In this document: positions 46,122 through 57,607 of the stretch, one piece after another
Numbering within the stretch: position 1 is the first letter of the stretch
Layout of the letters: the number at the start of each line of letters is the position of its first letter
Assembly (NCBI GenBank): GCA_022661535.1
Contig: JAKULF010000008.1
Span: 558,001 to 622,000, forward strand
DNA length: 64,000 nt
From: Eutypa lata
Taxonomy: Eukaryota > Ascomycota > Sordariomycetes > Xylariales > Diatrypaceae
Reading direction: 5' to 3'
Program-made: the position numbers and the translations under genes
Notes under the pieces: model-generated
The model's database searches: none
What the model saw: only the letters and a program-made list of their open reading frames with translations
Told to the model about the DNA's origin: nothing

Positions 46122-48428
46122 ATGACTGGTACCAATCCAGATAAGGCGTCCAACGTCGACCGTAGGACATCACTTAGGACCTCGACTCGATTATCCGCTA
46201 CCCACGATTACGATTCCAATTACAACGACGACGATGATAGTTTCGCCTTAGCAGCAATGGGCATTTCAGATGGCTTTAGACCTTCTGATGTTACTCAAAA
46301 CCATAACTTTAACGCGCCTATCTCCTCAGAATTTGAACCTCCAATCTCCCGTGAACCGCCACGGCCATCGAGTGTTACGAAGGGAAACCGGCACAGAGAA
46401 TCTCTTACTTTGCGACACGATGGTGATAACCAGCCGATACACGTAGCTAGTGAGAGCACTCCGTCTAGGATGGCCAGTGTGTCCGAGACACCGCGCTTTT
46501 CAATGGCGAACGAGGGTAGGGATGAAAATCTACCAGGCCCATCTCACCCTTATGAGATGTATCCACAGAACGTAAGACTTGCTAGGACGGCCAGTCTAGC
46601 AACTACATCAACCGTACCTATATCTGAGCGGTCATACAACGGCCCGAGCGGCCCAACTCATCCATACGGCATGTATCCTCAAACGATGGTTCCTGAGGTA
46701 GAAGAAAGTCGAGCAGGTCAAGACTCAATTCCAGTAGGTTTCCCGGGTACAGTTGATAATTATCAAAGGAGGTTAGGCCCAGATGGGGAGGAAGCGGCAG
46801 ACCTGATCGGTCCAGACGGGCACATGGAACAGCTCCCGCCCTACACACGATACCCCGAGGAAACGTATAATCGGAAAGCTTTGGGTATACCAACGCCACA
46901 ACCGGCTCCAGCTGAGGCTATGCAATCAATACCAGCAGGTGCTGGTGGTATTGGCCTAGCGACAAGAGATCCCGAGTTTGCATCGACAGATGATCTGGCT
47001 GTTGCCAATTCCCCACTATCCCGGCAATCCGTGAGGAGTTTTGGATCGGAGACAAGTCATCATGAAATTAACACAGCGGCACTGGCCGTTGTGAACGAAA
47101 AAGAAAGGCCTGCAGGTTGGCGGGCCGCAGCAAGAAAAAGAGTCTGGGGGGTTGTTCCGTGTTGGGCGATCGTCTTGGCGGTGCTTGTTCTCGTTCTGAT
47201 GGGCGTTGTTGTCGGTGCAGTCTTAGGAACGATTCTTGGTTCTAAACTGAGGGATAAACCTCCCGAAGAGAAGTAAGACCACTGTCCTTTTTGGATAGCT
47301 AGAGCACGTGCTAACATGCATAATAGGACCGAATCTGCGGCTGTGACGTTTACCTATGATTTTCAACCATTGGCAACAATTCCGCCTGATCTGACCCCCT
47401 TGGCCGAGGGCGAGTATGATATGCCGCTTATGCTAGCACGTTCACCAGCTACATGCTTTGACGACACCACGCAGGCTGGGTCATGGAACTGCAATCTTGT
47501 ATTTGCAGACTTGGGCTTAAACATTGGCCCGAGGCCCGGGGATGACTCGTCGAGTTATTCATTAGAGTTCTCGTTTGACGACTCGAGAACCTTGGACGCA
47601 GGTGTCTACTCCTATGGCATGCAGCCTCCTTCCACCAGCACCCCGGTCAAACTCAAGCTTGTTGAGGATACTCTCGAGCTGGACCGCGGTCCGGCATGGT
47701 CTTTTCAGATGCTCTATAATAAGACCATCATTGTTCCGGAAGAGTTCCTTACTGCTGATACTCCTCCGGATAGCTCGTCAAGCAAGAAGATTCGACGGGG
47801 CGATTTCATGTTCGGAGAGGATATTCACAGGAAAGGGGTTGCGAAACCTGGAGACAAGCCCTGGGTTTGTTACTGGGAAAACACGCTTTTGGAGACGTTC
47901 CTTTATGCAAATCAGAACAATAGTTTCGAGCGTATCAACACCGCTAGTGCTAGCTCTACCAGCTCTTCCACTGGTTCCAGTGCCACTCTATCGCCGACCG
48001 AGGTCATCGACACAGTAGAGAATCAGTTGAAAGATAAGCTCCACGGTAGTCCACACGAATTTGACGATGATGAGTCTTGGACGACAGCTCCAGGATCATC
48101 ACCACCGCCCACGCCCACGCCGACACCGACGCCCAGCAGGGATTATTTCGATCATTATCCTACACCGTCAAGTCCGTCGTTGGTATACCCGCGCGTCATC
48201 AAAATAATGGAGCGCCGAGTACCGGGCTTTGCTAGTGTCGATCCCTGGTGTCGCCAATTCGAAATTCGCGATGATGGTAGTGTGCAACCTGTCACGGATA
48301 GTAATGGACAAGAGGTTCACGTGACAATCAAAGAGGAGGACGAAGGGTCCCAGACGGAATACACAGGCGCCAGTTCCAGCTCCAGCGAGAACATGAGCGA
48401 CTGCGGTTGTCTCTGGTGGCTCACCTGA
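46122..48428 (+). CDS. Single-pass membrane protein with large disordered head and folded-looking tail (DUF7820-like), function unknown
   Basis: Two exons, 46122-47272 and 47327-48428, give 750 residues. Intron 47273-47326 has donor GTAAGA, a GCTAAC branch site and acceptor ATAG; it restores a Lys codon (AA|G). Residues 1-340 are Ser/Pro-rich with two HPYxMYPQ copies (GPSHPYEMYPQ and GPTHPYGMYPQ). A membrane segment at about 346-371 (VPCWAIVLAVLVLVLMGVVVG) follows an Arg/Lys-rich stretch, so the head is likely cytosolic. The tail (380 onward) has TFTYDFQPLATIPPD, paired Cys (CFDD, WNCN), N-glycosylation-type NKT and NNS sites, and GDKPWVCYWENTLLETFLY, consistent with a lumenal or extracellular domain. 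I believe it belongs to the fungal DUF7820 type, but this is from memory. Function unknown. Confidence 0.85.
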
Positions 48429-49709
48429 GCAACCTCGAGCAGTCGCAAAAAAGACTCCTTCTCCGGTGATGGAGATGAACATTTTGCTTATACATGACTT
48501 CTATATGAGAGCATTTTTCCGGCGTTTGAGGAGCCATCTTATATATATGTGTATTTTTTTGTCCTGGAGAGTGCTTGGACGGACCATGGAACTTGGAACT
48601 TACCCGGAATTCCACTGGCTATCTTCACCGCTACTCAGCGTTGGAGTTTTCACTCTCATTCGACGCGCGTCAGATCGTGCGTCATCTCTCATTGTTGCGC
48701 AATTAGTACGCATGCAGTGGCGCGACTTAACCACACAAACCCCTCACCACACCAAAGCTCCCACCCAATATACCATCTATCGCGCACACTGCATCTACTC
48801 AGTTTAGTTACACCACTCATATATACACACATATATATATACTCACAGTCGTATATATCAGCGACATTGAGATCCTTGTCTATTTGGAGTTCCGGACCAA
48901 AATATGGTTGGCGCTTTGGGGAAGAGATATTTTTTGTTACATTTTGGTTGTCCTGTTTTTTTTTAATGCGCTATTGATGCGAACCACCACATAGTTTTTG
49001 TTCTTAGGCTTTTTTTTCTTATCCGTCTTGGCAGAGAGCGTATACTCACGAGTTCCGAGGGCAACACTTCCGTTGGTCTCTCGTACGATCTCATTCATAT
49101 ATATATCATATCATACCGGCTTGGATATATTCGGGGCGAAGAATTTTTTTGAGAAAGCATCATGTGGTTCTATATTCCTGTCGAAGGCATCATCGTCAAT
49201 CAGTCCGGGGAGGGCTCGGGATGAGTGAGGATGGAGGGGAGGGGAGGGGATGTTAACTTAGTAGTATAGAAGAAGACTATCTATCTATCTATCATATGTA
49301 TACCTAGCTAGGTATTATATATGACATGACACAACCCGCTCAACGCGGCTTCGACAAATGTGGGAAGAAAATCTTCTTGAGAATCTGACTGGCTGACTGA
49401 CTGACTGGCTAGTTATGGAATGAATGAATAAATGATGAGGTCGTTGTCGGATATATATCCTGAAGCTTTCGTCGGTAGTTGGGCGCGGTGGTGGTAGTAG
49501 TAGTATAGTCAGTCCTAGGTTGGCTGCGCTGAAAGTAAGGGGTGTTGTTGTTGTGTTGTATCTTAATTCGCAGATGATAGGGGATGATGGGTGGCCTGTG
49601 TTAGGAAAGGGTTGCGAAGGGGAAATGGACTGAACTGAATCGAACAATATTTACCAACTTGAGATCGATGCGACTTTGTGATGATAAAGGAGGAATCGCA
49701 TAACTTTAC

Positions 49710-49746
<37 letters not shown>

Positions 49747-51252
49747 GTCTAGTTGTCCACATATTCTCCTATCGTCGTTGTTAACATGGCCCTAAGAATG
49801 TGAGAGCTTCTCCTTGTAAGCGTGAGTGCAACTTTGTATTACTCTCATATGGTCGGTCACCTACAGAACCCTGTGATTTGCAAATCCTACCGAAATATTA
49901 TCAAGGGCCTACCTATGTAGTATCTAGGTATCCTCATTATAGGCCATCGAGTTTAGACTAAAAACAGACGTCTCTTGAAATCTGAAGTTCTGTAACAGCC
50001 GTCGTTGGCTTGCTTGGGGCGCCGCTGATAGTGAGTGGTCTTCACATCCTGGGACACATGTGATACATCTTCCCGGCCTATTGTAACTATCCAGTCGTTC
50101 TGTGCCCTTTTTGGATGATATATATTGAATCGAATCGAATCGATCTTCAAGTATTCCAACACTGGGTTGAGGGAGAAGAACCCCATGACGTCCTAGGTTT
50201 TCTGATAGAAGCCCAAGCTATGCCGGCCTTAGTCCTTTCTCTCTAGTTAGTAGGTAGCGTTTCCCGAGTCGTATGACAGTTAACTCAGGTGTTTGGCTTC
50301 CTATGTAAGGTGCGTGAGTATGAAGCGTAGAGTCTGGAGAGATACGTAGTATGTTCCGGCGTATTATATTCACTCCCTCGAAAACATTCCCGGATGCGTG
50401 GATCATTCACACCGCTGGCACGGTTTGCGCGAATGGTAATCTAAGGGTACGTGGCTTCGTGAGCTCAGGAGTAGAGGTGTATTTGTTAGCCTAGCGTTCG
50501 TCTGTCATTCTTCGTCTCTCTAAGTTGGAGACTTAAACTAACATCGTATTTTTTACAAAGTTTCCTTCAAGCGAAAAGGGGAAAAGTAGGTAGCTACCAA
50601 TAAATAGCCATCGACTGCTGCCTAAGATCCTCCGCCACACAAGGAAAAAAGAGAGTTTACTCGGATCCTATGTAGGTCCAAAAGCTCGTCGTAAGCAAGC
50701 CACCCCTATAAGGAAACATTCCGCGAATCCTACTTGAGATCAGTTTCGGTAGCTGACCTGTGCATGCAGGTTTACGTCTAGATAGAGTGACCATGCAGTC
50801 TCCGTCTAAGGTGCGCCGCGTAACCGAATATATTTTTTTCCGCTGCTCATGCGTGTTGAGATCCTACCTAGCTTAACAAGAAGTATAGTTGTGTTGATGA
50901 AGGATTTTTATATTGAACTCTACTCTGATAATTTTATTGTTTGTAATTGATCTCAGGCAATAGGTGAAATTGAGAGAATACTATAAATGCAAATATAAAA
51001 GGGAAGGGGCAGACGGGGAGCGGAGAGCAAAAGGGGGGGTTAAGGGGTAAAAGGCGAATGAATTGCCAACTTCCGCTATATGAATGGTAGCTTGGGGAAT
51101 AGCAAAGTAGGCTGCCATTTTTCATTTATGATTCCCCGGTAGTCTTATGGTATCATCGCTAAAAGGGGTATCTCTCTGTCTCAATATTACGCATCATAAC
51201 CAATGCACATGTGTGAGCATCTGTAGGCCGTCCTCTCATCACCCTAAACAAA
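48429..51252. other. Intergenic with simple repeats, no gene seen
   Basis: 2.8 kb. It includes (TA)n(TG)n at 49709-49746, CTAT repeats at about 49277-49292, GGGGA repeats near 49233-49249, and a GAATC pentamer run at about 50127-50143. No frame here looks coding. Confidence 0.6.
49709..49746 (+). repeat. Compound (TA)n(TG)n microsatellite
   Basis: About eight TA units followed by about ten TG units without interruption. Confidence 0.95.
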
Positions 51253-52530
51253 TCAAGAGGCTTTCTCAGCCCTCTCCGCCTCAGAACCGCCTCCTTGTCC
51301 CCCATCATCCTTCCCAGCACCACCAGCACCATCACCATCACCACCACCACCACCTGCCCCAAACTCCCCCGCCAACCCATCCAAAAACGAATCAGCCAGC
51401 CTCTCCGCCCTCACCTTCCCAATCTTCCTCCTCCTCTCCTCGATCTCCCTCTTCCTCTTCTGGCGCTCGTCCTCCCTCCCCTTCCTCGCCCTCTCCGTCT
51501 CCTCCCTCTGCCGCTTCAGCTCCTCCATCTGCCTCGTCCTCGCCCCGGCGTCGTCCGTGCTGAACTGGTAGAACCCGACGCCCTTCGACCGGATCTCCGC
51601 CCGCCCGTCGAAGTGCGCGTCCGCGGGCGGCGTCGGCGTGCGGTCGCGCCGCGCCGCCAGGTCCTCCATGCGCTGCGCCGTCGTCGCGTCCCGCGCCTGC
51701 TGCTCGAAGAAGGCCGCGCTCTGGATCACGTCGCCGTGGATGATGGTGGAAGGGGAACCCGCCAAGGTGGATGAGGACGGGTTATAGAGGGGCCGGGCCG
51801 CCATCGCTTCCAATTCCTCCGCCCCGAGCTGCTGCCTCCGCTCCCGCCGCGCCTGTCGCAGCGCCTCGGCGCGGGTTCCCGTGCGCGTGCGCCCGAACTC
51901 GTCCTTGTATTCGACGAGCTCGTTCATGCCGCCGTAGTCGTCGTCGTCGTCGTCGTCGTCTGATTCGTTATCGGAGCCCGAGCTCGAGTACCCGCTCTTA
52001 TTCTTACTGTTGGGGTCGTCGTTCTCCTCCTCGGGGTGGCGCTCGGCCCACTTCCGATCGAAGTCGACGAGGGGCGCCGAGATGTCGTTTTCCTGGGCGA
52101 CGAGGTCGCCGCGCTTCATGGCGGCGTAGCGGCGCGCCTTCTCCTCCATGTTGCGGCGGGCCCGCAGGAAGCCCTGGCGCTCGTCTTCGGTGCCGTGCGG
52201 GGTCTTGAGTTTCTTCAGCAGGGACTTGGACGCTTCTTCTTCTTCTTCTTTCTCGCCGCTTTCCTCCCCCCGGCCACCATTGTTATTGTTGTTTTTCCGC
52301 TTCTTCTTGGCTTTTACGGAAAATAGGTCGTCTTTCTGCTTCGATGGGCGCGGGCGCCCGGAGGATGCGGCGGCAGCGGAGGGAGCGGCGGCAGCGCTTG
52401 TAGGTGTTGACGACGAAGAGGAGAGGAGCGATGTTAGCTGTGATGTGAAGGCTAGGGAGCTCGAGAGCGGTATCTCTTTCTTCTGTTTCTTAGCGGGTCG
52501 CTGCCCGTAGAGGTGCGGGTCTTGCGGCAT
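51253..52530 (-). CDS. CCDC174-like coiled-coil nuclear protein
   Basis: Single exon, 425 residues. The family signature ELVEYKDEFGRTRTGTRAEA is at about 204-223. A second conserved block follows: GVGFYQFSTDDAGARTRQMEELKRQ. The latter leads into an Arg/Glu/Lys-rich coiled coil (about residues 330-395). CCDC174 proteins are nuclear and linked to RNA splicing and exon-junction factors in animals; in fungi the role is less clear. The N-terminus holds a basic patch (PAKKQKKE) that may be a nuclear signal, and a Lys/Asn run. There are Asp8 and Glu5 runs and a Gly/Asp-rich C-terminus encoded by CCACCATCA-type repeats. The start at 52530 (MPQDPHLYGQ) matches the family's short N-terminus. Divergent from homoserine dehydrogenase with only 364 bp between starts. 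Confidence 0.85.
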   Translation of the reverse strand: MPQDPHLYGQRPAKKQKKEIPLSSSLAFTSQLTSLLSSSSSTPTSAAAAPSAAAASSGRPRPSKQKDDLFSVKAKKKRKNNNNNGGRGEESGEKEEEEEASKSLLKKLKTPHGTEDERQGFLRARRNMEEKARRYAAMKRGDLVAQENDISAPLVDFDRKWAERHPEEENDDPNSKNKSGYSSSGSDNESDDDDDDDDYGGMNELVEYKDEFGRTRTGTRAEALRQARRERRQQLGAEELEAMAARPLYNPSSSTLAGSPSTIIHGDVIQSAAFFEQQARDATTAQRMEDLAARRDRTPTPPADAHFDGRAEIRSKGVGFYQFSTDDAGARTRQMEELKRQREETERARKGREDERQKRKREIEERRRKIGKVRAERLADSFLDGLAGEFGAGGGGGDGDGAGGAGKDDGGQGGGSEAERAEKAS

Positions 52531-52894
52531 TGTGGTAAGTAAGTATTATATGTGACCTCTTCTATGTTCAAAGTGATGTCTTGATAAGTATTTAACATTA
52601 GGTGAGTGGTCAAGGTTGAGTCCGGCCTTGTTCAGTTACCTACCACCAGGGCAGGGGCACGGTGGGTAAGCACCGTATCCACTAAACTATAATGGTAGCA
52701 GGTGGCGTCAGTACCTCGCGTCCCTGAAAATGCCCCGCGATCGGGGGCCGTCCTGAGTAAACTAAGGGGATGTAAGAACCTTTGGAACTTTACCCCACGT
52801 TCAATTGTACGAAATATTGAGTAGTAAAAATATTGTATTTACATAACAAGCTACAACTCACAAACTGCATAGTATTTTTGAGAAAGAAAAAAAA
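52531..52894. promoter_or_regulatory. Compact bidirectional promoter region
   Basis: 364 bp between the start codons of the CCDC174-like gene (minus) and homoserine dehydrogenase (plus). Both promoters must lie here. It contains a GC-rich stretch at about 52660-52755 flanked by AT-rich DNA. The A-rich leader AGAAAGAAAAAAAA directly precedes the HOM6 ATG. A general amino-acid-control TGACTC site is not seen as a perfect match. Confidence 0.65.
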
Positions 52895-54065
52895 ATGGCA
52901 GCAACTAAGCAGGTTAACATCGCCATCATAGGTAAATCTCAACTTCACATTTCGCAAACTTATAGATTCGTTGATTGGTCGACTAATCTATCTAACCTCT
53001 GGAACAGGTGCTGGAGGAGTGGGCAAATGCTTTCTCTCTCAGCTCGAGGCACTGAGTGCGAAACGTCCTACCTCTAAGCTTAACCTCTGCTACATCTCCA
53101 CCAGCAAGAAGGCTTTGTTTAACGACGAGTACACCCTAAACGCGGGAAATATCCTTCAAGACCTCGCCGCTTCCACGAAAGCCCCATTGAGCCTGCCCCA
53201 GGTTGCCGATTACCTATCCGTTTCCCCGTCTAAGGTTGTGCTTGTCGACAATACGAGCTCCCAAGATGTGGCCGACAACTACCCCGTCTTCTTAAGCCGA
53301 GGTATTAGCATCGTCACCCCTAACAAGAAGGCCTTCTCGGGATCGTATAGGTTGTGGCAGGATATCTTTACGGCTGCTTCCAACTCTGGAGCCAAGGTCT
53401 ACCACGAGTCCTCTGTAGGTGCTGGTCTGCCTGTCATCTCCACACTTAAAGATTTGGTGGATACTGGGGATGAGGTGACGAAGATCGAGGGAGTTTTCAG
53501 TGGCACCATGTCCTTCCTCTTCAACTCGTTTGCTCCGGTTGAGGGTTCTGGGGGTAACTGGTCTGCTGAAGTAAAGAAGGCAAAGGAGCTTGGATATACG
53601 GAGCCGGATCCTCGGGACGACTTGAACGGTCTTGACGTCGCAAGAAAGCTCACGATTCTGGCCCGACTGGCTGGTCTCCCAGTCGAGTCGCCTACGTCCT
53701 TCCCAGTGCAAAGCCTAATTCCCAAGGAGCTGGAGTCGGTTTCTAGCGGGGACGAGTTCTTACAGAGACTGCCTGAATTTGATTCGCAGATGGAGGAGAC
53801 TAAGGCGGCCGCTGAGAAGGAAGGCAAGGTGGTACGATTTGTAGGAAGCATTGATGTGGCTTCCAAGGCAGTCAAGGTTGGACTAGAGAAGTTTGACAAA
53901 TCCCACCCTATCGCCGCTCTCAAGGGAAGCGATAACATCATCAGCTTCTACACTAAGCGATATGGTAGCAACCCGTTGATCATCCAGGGTGCCGGTGCTG
54001 GAGGGGAGGTGACGGCAATGGGTGTGACCAGTGACTTGCTGAAAGTATTGTCTCAGATCTCCTAG
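52895..54065 (+). CDS. HOM6: Homoserine dehydrogenase
   Basis: Two exons, 52895-52931 and 53008-54065, give 364 residues. It reduces aspartate-4-semialdehyde to homoserine with NAD(P)H in the threonine/methionine branch of the aspartate pathway, in the cytosol. The Rossmann glycine loop GAGGVGKCFLSQL spans the first intron: the codon for the first Gly is split G|GT. Catalytic-domain motifs follow: VTPNKKAFSGSY, YHESSVGAGLPVISTL, EGVFSGTMSFLFN and GYTEPDPRDDLNGLDVARKL, the last being the family signature that includes substrate-binding Glu/Asp and the catalytic Lys. The C-terminus GAGAGGEVTAMGV is conserved. There is no ACT domain, as expected for fungal HOM6, and length matches the yeast enzyme (about 359). 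Confidence 0.97.
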
Positions 54066-54162
54066 ATAGACATGCTTCATAAAAATGATACAACGCCGTG
54101 AATTCGCTCATGCATCTCCTAGGCATTATAGATGATTTGCTGTTAAAGACCTAATGTCTCCT

Positions 54163-54612
54163 TCAAGGATCGGATGAAGCGCCCGAGTAACCCGACCGTC
54201 TGTAACTGGTGGTGGGCGTTGTCGCAAAGCTGGATGCTTTGGCTGATGGGGATGCATGATCGCGATTATGATGTAACTTTCCCTCGTCTTTGCTCGGATG
54301 CGCAGATTTGGAAACTAGGGGTGATGGGCGGCTCAATCTCCAAATCCAAAGGCAAAAGTCAAAAATGATCAAGGCAAGCATCGGCGCAGCAAAAGCGAAG
54401 CTAACGAGTTTCTGCAAACGAGTTTAGTTGGTTGGCAATCTAAGAATGGCAAGAATATCATAAAAAATCATGCGATAATCGAAGGGGGGAAAGCTCACGA
54501 AGAAAAACGAGATCCAGCTGATGATGATCCAGACGTTCTCCGAAGGGACAAGCCCTGATTGGAACGCATGAGCGAACCACGTCATCGCATCGTCTGTGAA
54601 CATTTTGCTCAT
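54163..54612 (-). CDS. Small two-exon membrane protein, function unknown
   Basis: Exons 54499-54612 and 54163-54411 give 120 residues from MSKMFTDDAMTWF. The intron 54412-54498 has donor GTGAGC, a CCAACTAAAC branch-like site and acceptor TTGCAG, phase 0. The joint makes one continuous hydrophobic stretch: VWIIISWISFFF then KLVSFAFAAPMLALIIFDFCLWIW, two membrane helices or one long hairpin. A Ser/Lys-rich cytosolic-looking tail of about 60 residues follows. The reading frame is open upstream to 54786, so an earlier start or an additional exon is possible. The splice evidence and hydrophobic continuity make it a probable real gene. Not recognised. It lies 97 bp tail-to-tail with homoserine dehydrogenase. 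Confidence 0.6.
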
Positions 54613-55947
54613 ATCACGCACGACGCGATGGAATATCGCCACTTCTGTTTTCTCGAGGAGTGTGTAAATGTAAACCGCAGTTGTAAGGCCGGATCGCGCG
54701 GAAGTGCGCTCAGAACATGGACATGTGAAATAGACGCCTGGTAGTAGGTGGTTTATATGAATAGCGACCAGAGCGGACGCGATCAATATAATAAATCTCG
54801 TCTATGCAGCTAATCAAACGTGGGTCGATAAGCAGGGATTAGCGAGGAGTGGATAGCTAACAATGATGCAATCAAAATGGAATAATAAGTGTCTGGACAA
54901 ACATTCACTGTGAGAATGACAAACGAAATGGTGGTGGAAAGGGGCTAAAGTTAGGATGGATGGATGATGATGATGGAAGACTTTGATAATGCGAGGCTGC
55001 TGAGATACCTATATAGGTACACGTATGTATTTGATGTGATGTAAATACAATAGGAGGTAACTACGTATCCAAGCGAATCACTCCATAGCGTTGAAGGCGC
55101 ATTCCTGTAATTTCAACTTCCTTGACATGGCCAATATAAACGTCTTACGAGTTACGACCGAACTGCCCGAGGCAAACATTGGCCGGATTGTTCCTGAAGA
55201 TCCCGCCGACAGGCACATGGTTAGCCACCCACCATCACCCAACAATAAGAATTGCTACCGAGGTCTCGAATAATAGGCCCCTACCTAAAAGCCTAACGTT
55301 ACCATCGCTACCACCATGCTGGTATATTGACCTGGCTTTTGGTGTATCCTTTAATACGATCCGGCGCTAGCATCGAGATCTAGAGGTACCTATCTCAGGT
55401 ACGAAGTCGGCTATCGGAAATATTTATAGAGTACCTGGGTAGGTAGGTTCAACGGCTTATAGTAAGCGTGCCGCAACATCGTCAGACTAAGAAAGTCAAG
55501 GCATAGATTCATGATTTCAAAATATTGCTTCGTACAATATTGTTGCAAAGATGAACATGCAAAGTAATAAAAGATGGTGCATTCGGAGAAAAAAGAGTTC
55601 AATCATTGATTTATATAGTTTCCGCCCAATGACACCGCCTAAATTTCGCTGGACACGGCACGGGACAGCGCCAGAGCGCTATACCCAGCCCAGATAGTGG
55701 ATAAGGTTGTCTTCCCGGACCCTCATTCATGCTCACACCGTCGTTACGAAAAGAACTGCAAATGCTACACTAAAGTAGTCATTGATACATACGTATGGCC
55801 CTGCTAGAAGGCAAAGCCTGTCATATTCTTCGAGGCGGACCGCGAGTCGGAGGATAAAACCACCTCTTCACCTACCTTTCTAGATACATTCTATAACCAA
55901 ATACCCCTGTATACATACCCCTTTCTTTTCTACCAGTAGCTGCCACG
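54613..55947. other. Intergenic between small membrane protein and ERG27-like gene
   Basis: 1.3 kb containing upstream DNA for both flanking, divergent genes. Small frames lack motifs. A TAGGTA-type element lies near 55436-55448. Confidence 0.5.
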
Positions 55948-57607
55948 ATGGCGTCACCACCATGGGCGGCAGCAGCGAGCCACGAGCAGTACTTCGTCTT
56001 ATTGACGGGCGCAAACAGGTAGGTAGTCACCTCCGTCAAAATATCACATAATTGGACACACAATGGATGCATTCATGCATTCATGCATTCATGCATTATT
56101 CACGAAGGAAAACCCAACTAACACAAAACCAAGCGGTGTCGGCCTCGGCATCGGCCAGCGGATCATCGACGACTTCCTGGCCACGCGCTCCCTCACCTCG
56201 CACCTGATCCTAATCCCGACGACGCGGTCGGTCCAGAAGTCGCGCGACGCGATCCTATCGCTGCGCGCGCACCTCGAGACCATCGCGCGCACCTCCGAGC
56301 GGCTACGGAGCCGCAGCAGCACTGGCTCATCCAACTCCGAATCCTACTACGACCCGCAGACGGTAGTCGACCGCGTCCACATCCTCAGCGTGCAGCTCGA
56401 CCTCTGCGACCTGCGGTCCGTCTATGGAGCGGCGGACCAGCTCGTTCGCGGGAGGCTGAGCGATCCGACGGGCGTTATAGGGGAAGAGGTGGCGATACCG
56501 CGTCTCGATGCCGCGATCTTCAATGCGGGTATAGGCGGCTGGAAGGGCCTCGACTGGGGGTTGTTCGCGCGCCAGCTGCTCGCTGTTGGGCTCGTCCAGG
56601 CCACTACGTTCCCGTCGTTCAAGGAGGCGCTGCCGGCTGCTGTGCTGGATCGCAAGAAGCTTCTGGGCGTTGAGGCGGAGGCGGAGGCGGAGGCGTCGTC
56701 GCCGCCGACTGAGCTGGCGGAGGTGTTCTGCGCTAATGTGTTTGGCCACTACATCCTGGCCCATGAGCTTATGCCACTCCTGGGCCGACCTCCTAGTGGT
56801 AGTGGTAGTAGTACTGGCAATGGGAAGGACGAGCAGTTACCGCCGGGCCGCGTCATCTGGACCAGCAGCATCGACGCATGCGAGGAACACCTAGACCTCT
56901 CAGACTTCCAAGCCCGAGCTTACAAGCCGCCCTACGAGAGCAGCAAACGCATCACGGACGTAATATCGCTAACGGCCTCGCTACCAACCGTGCGACCCTT
57001 CGCGGCGTCGTACTTCTCCCTCGAGCCGTCGTCATCATCCTCATCCTCATCCTCAGTCTCCTCCTCTTCCATCACAACGACAACAACGATAGAAGACTGG
57101 GAACCCCCACGCTTCTACCTCTCGCACCCGGGCATCGTCTGCACGCCCCTCTTCCCCCTCAACTGGTTCCTCTACTTCTGGTACCACGTCGCCATGTACC
57201 TGTCGCGGTGGCTCGGGTCGCCCTGGCACACGGTGGAGCCGTACGTGGGGGCGTGCGCGTCGGCGTGGCTGGCGCTAGCGGACCAGGCCGAGCTCGACGC
57301 CCGCGATGCGTCTCGCGTCAAGTGGGGGTCCGCGTGCGCGCGGTCCTCGGGCGATAGGGCCGGCCCGAAGAAGACCGAGGTCGAGGGCTGGGGGTGGGAG
57401 GGTCGCGTGGGGGAGATGATGCCGGGCAGTGCGGTGGGGGAGGGAGAGGACGAAAAGGGGTTCCTGAACAAGGCCAAGGGCAGGAAGTGGGATGCTAGGC
57501 TCCTGACGGACGAGAGGAAGGCTAGGTTCGAGGATGACGGGCAGGCGTGCTGGGCTGAGCTTGAGAGGCTCAGGAGGGAGTGGGAGGTCGCGCTCGGCCG
57601 GAGGTGA
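55948..57607 (+). CDS. ERG27: 3-ketosteroid reductase-like short-chain dehydrogenase (ERG27 family)
   Basis: Two exons, 55948-56018 and 56134-57607, give 514 residues. ERG27 reduces the 3-keto group during sterol C4-demethylation, in the ER and lipid droplets, with NADPH. The cofactor motif is TGANSGVGLGIG (residues 20-31); the intron splits the Ser24 codon. Then NAG (154-156), Ser in WTSS (about 267-268), and the catalytic Y-x3-K in YESSKR (Tyr291, Lys295). VFGHYILAHELMPLL and FYLSHPGIVCTPLFPLNWFLYFWYHVAMYL are typical of the family, the latter a membrane-associated stretch. Yeast Erg27 is 347 residues; the excess here comes from a linker with an EAEAEA run, a poly-Ser/Thr segment at about 323-345 and an extra C-terminal region. 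The start at 55948 has good context (CCACGATGG). Exon 1 was placed from the conserved N-terminus. The ERG27 name is a best family match; paralogy is possible. Confidence 0.85.
56062..56098 (+). repeat. ATGCATTC octamer repeat inside ERG27 intron
   Basis: The octamer ATGCATTC recurs about four times in the first intron of the ERG27-like gene. The run is open in frame and so can mimic an upstream start, but the gene reads through the splice sites flanking it. Confidence 0.85.

Noticed and set aside
56063..56133. Start of the ERG27-like protein at the ATGCATTC repeat (56063)
   Set aside because: That stretch is the first intron; the upstream exon at 55948-56018 supplies the conserved TGAN cofactor motif.
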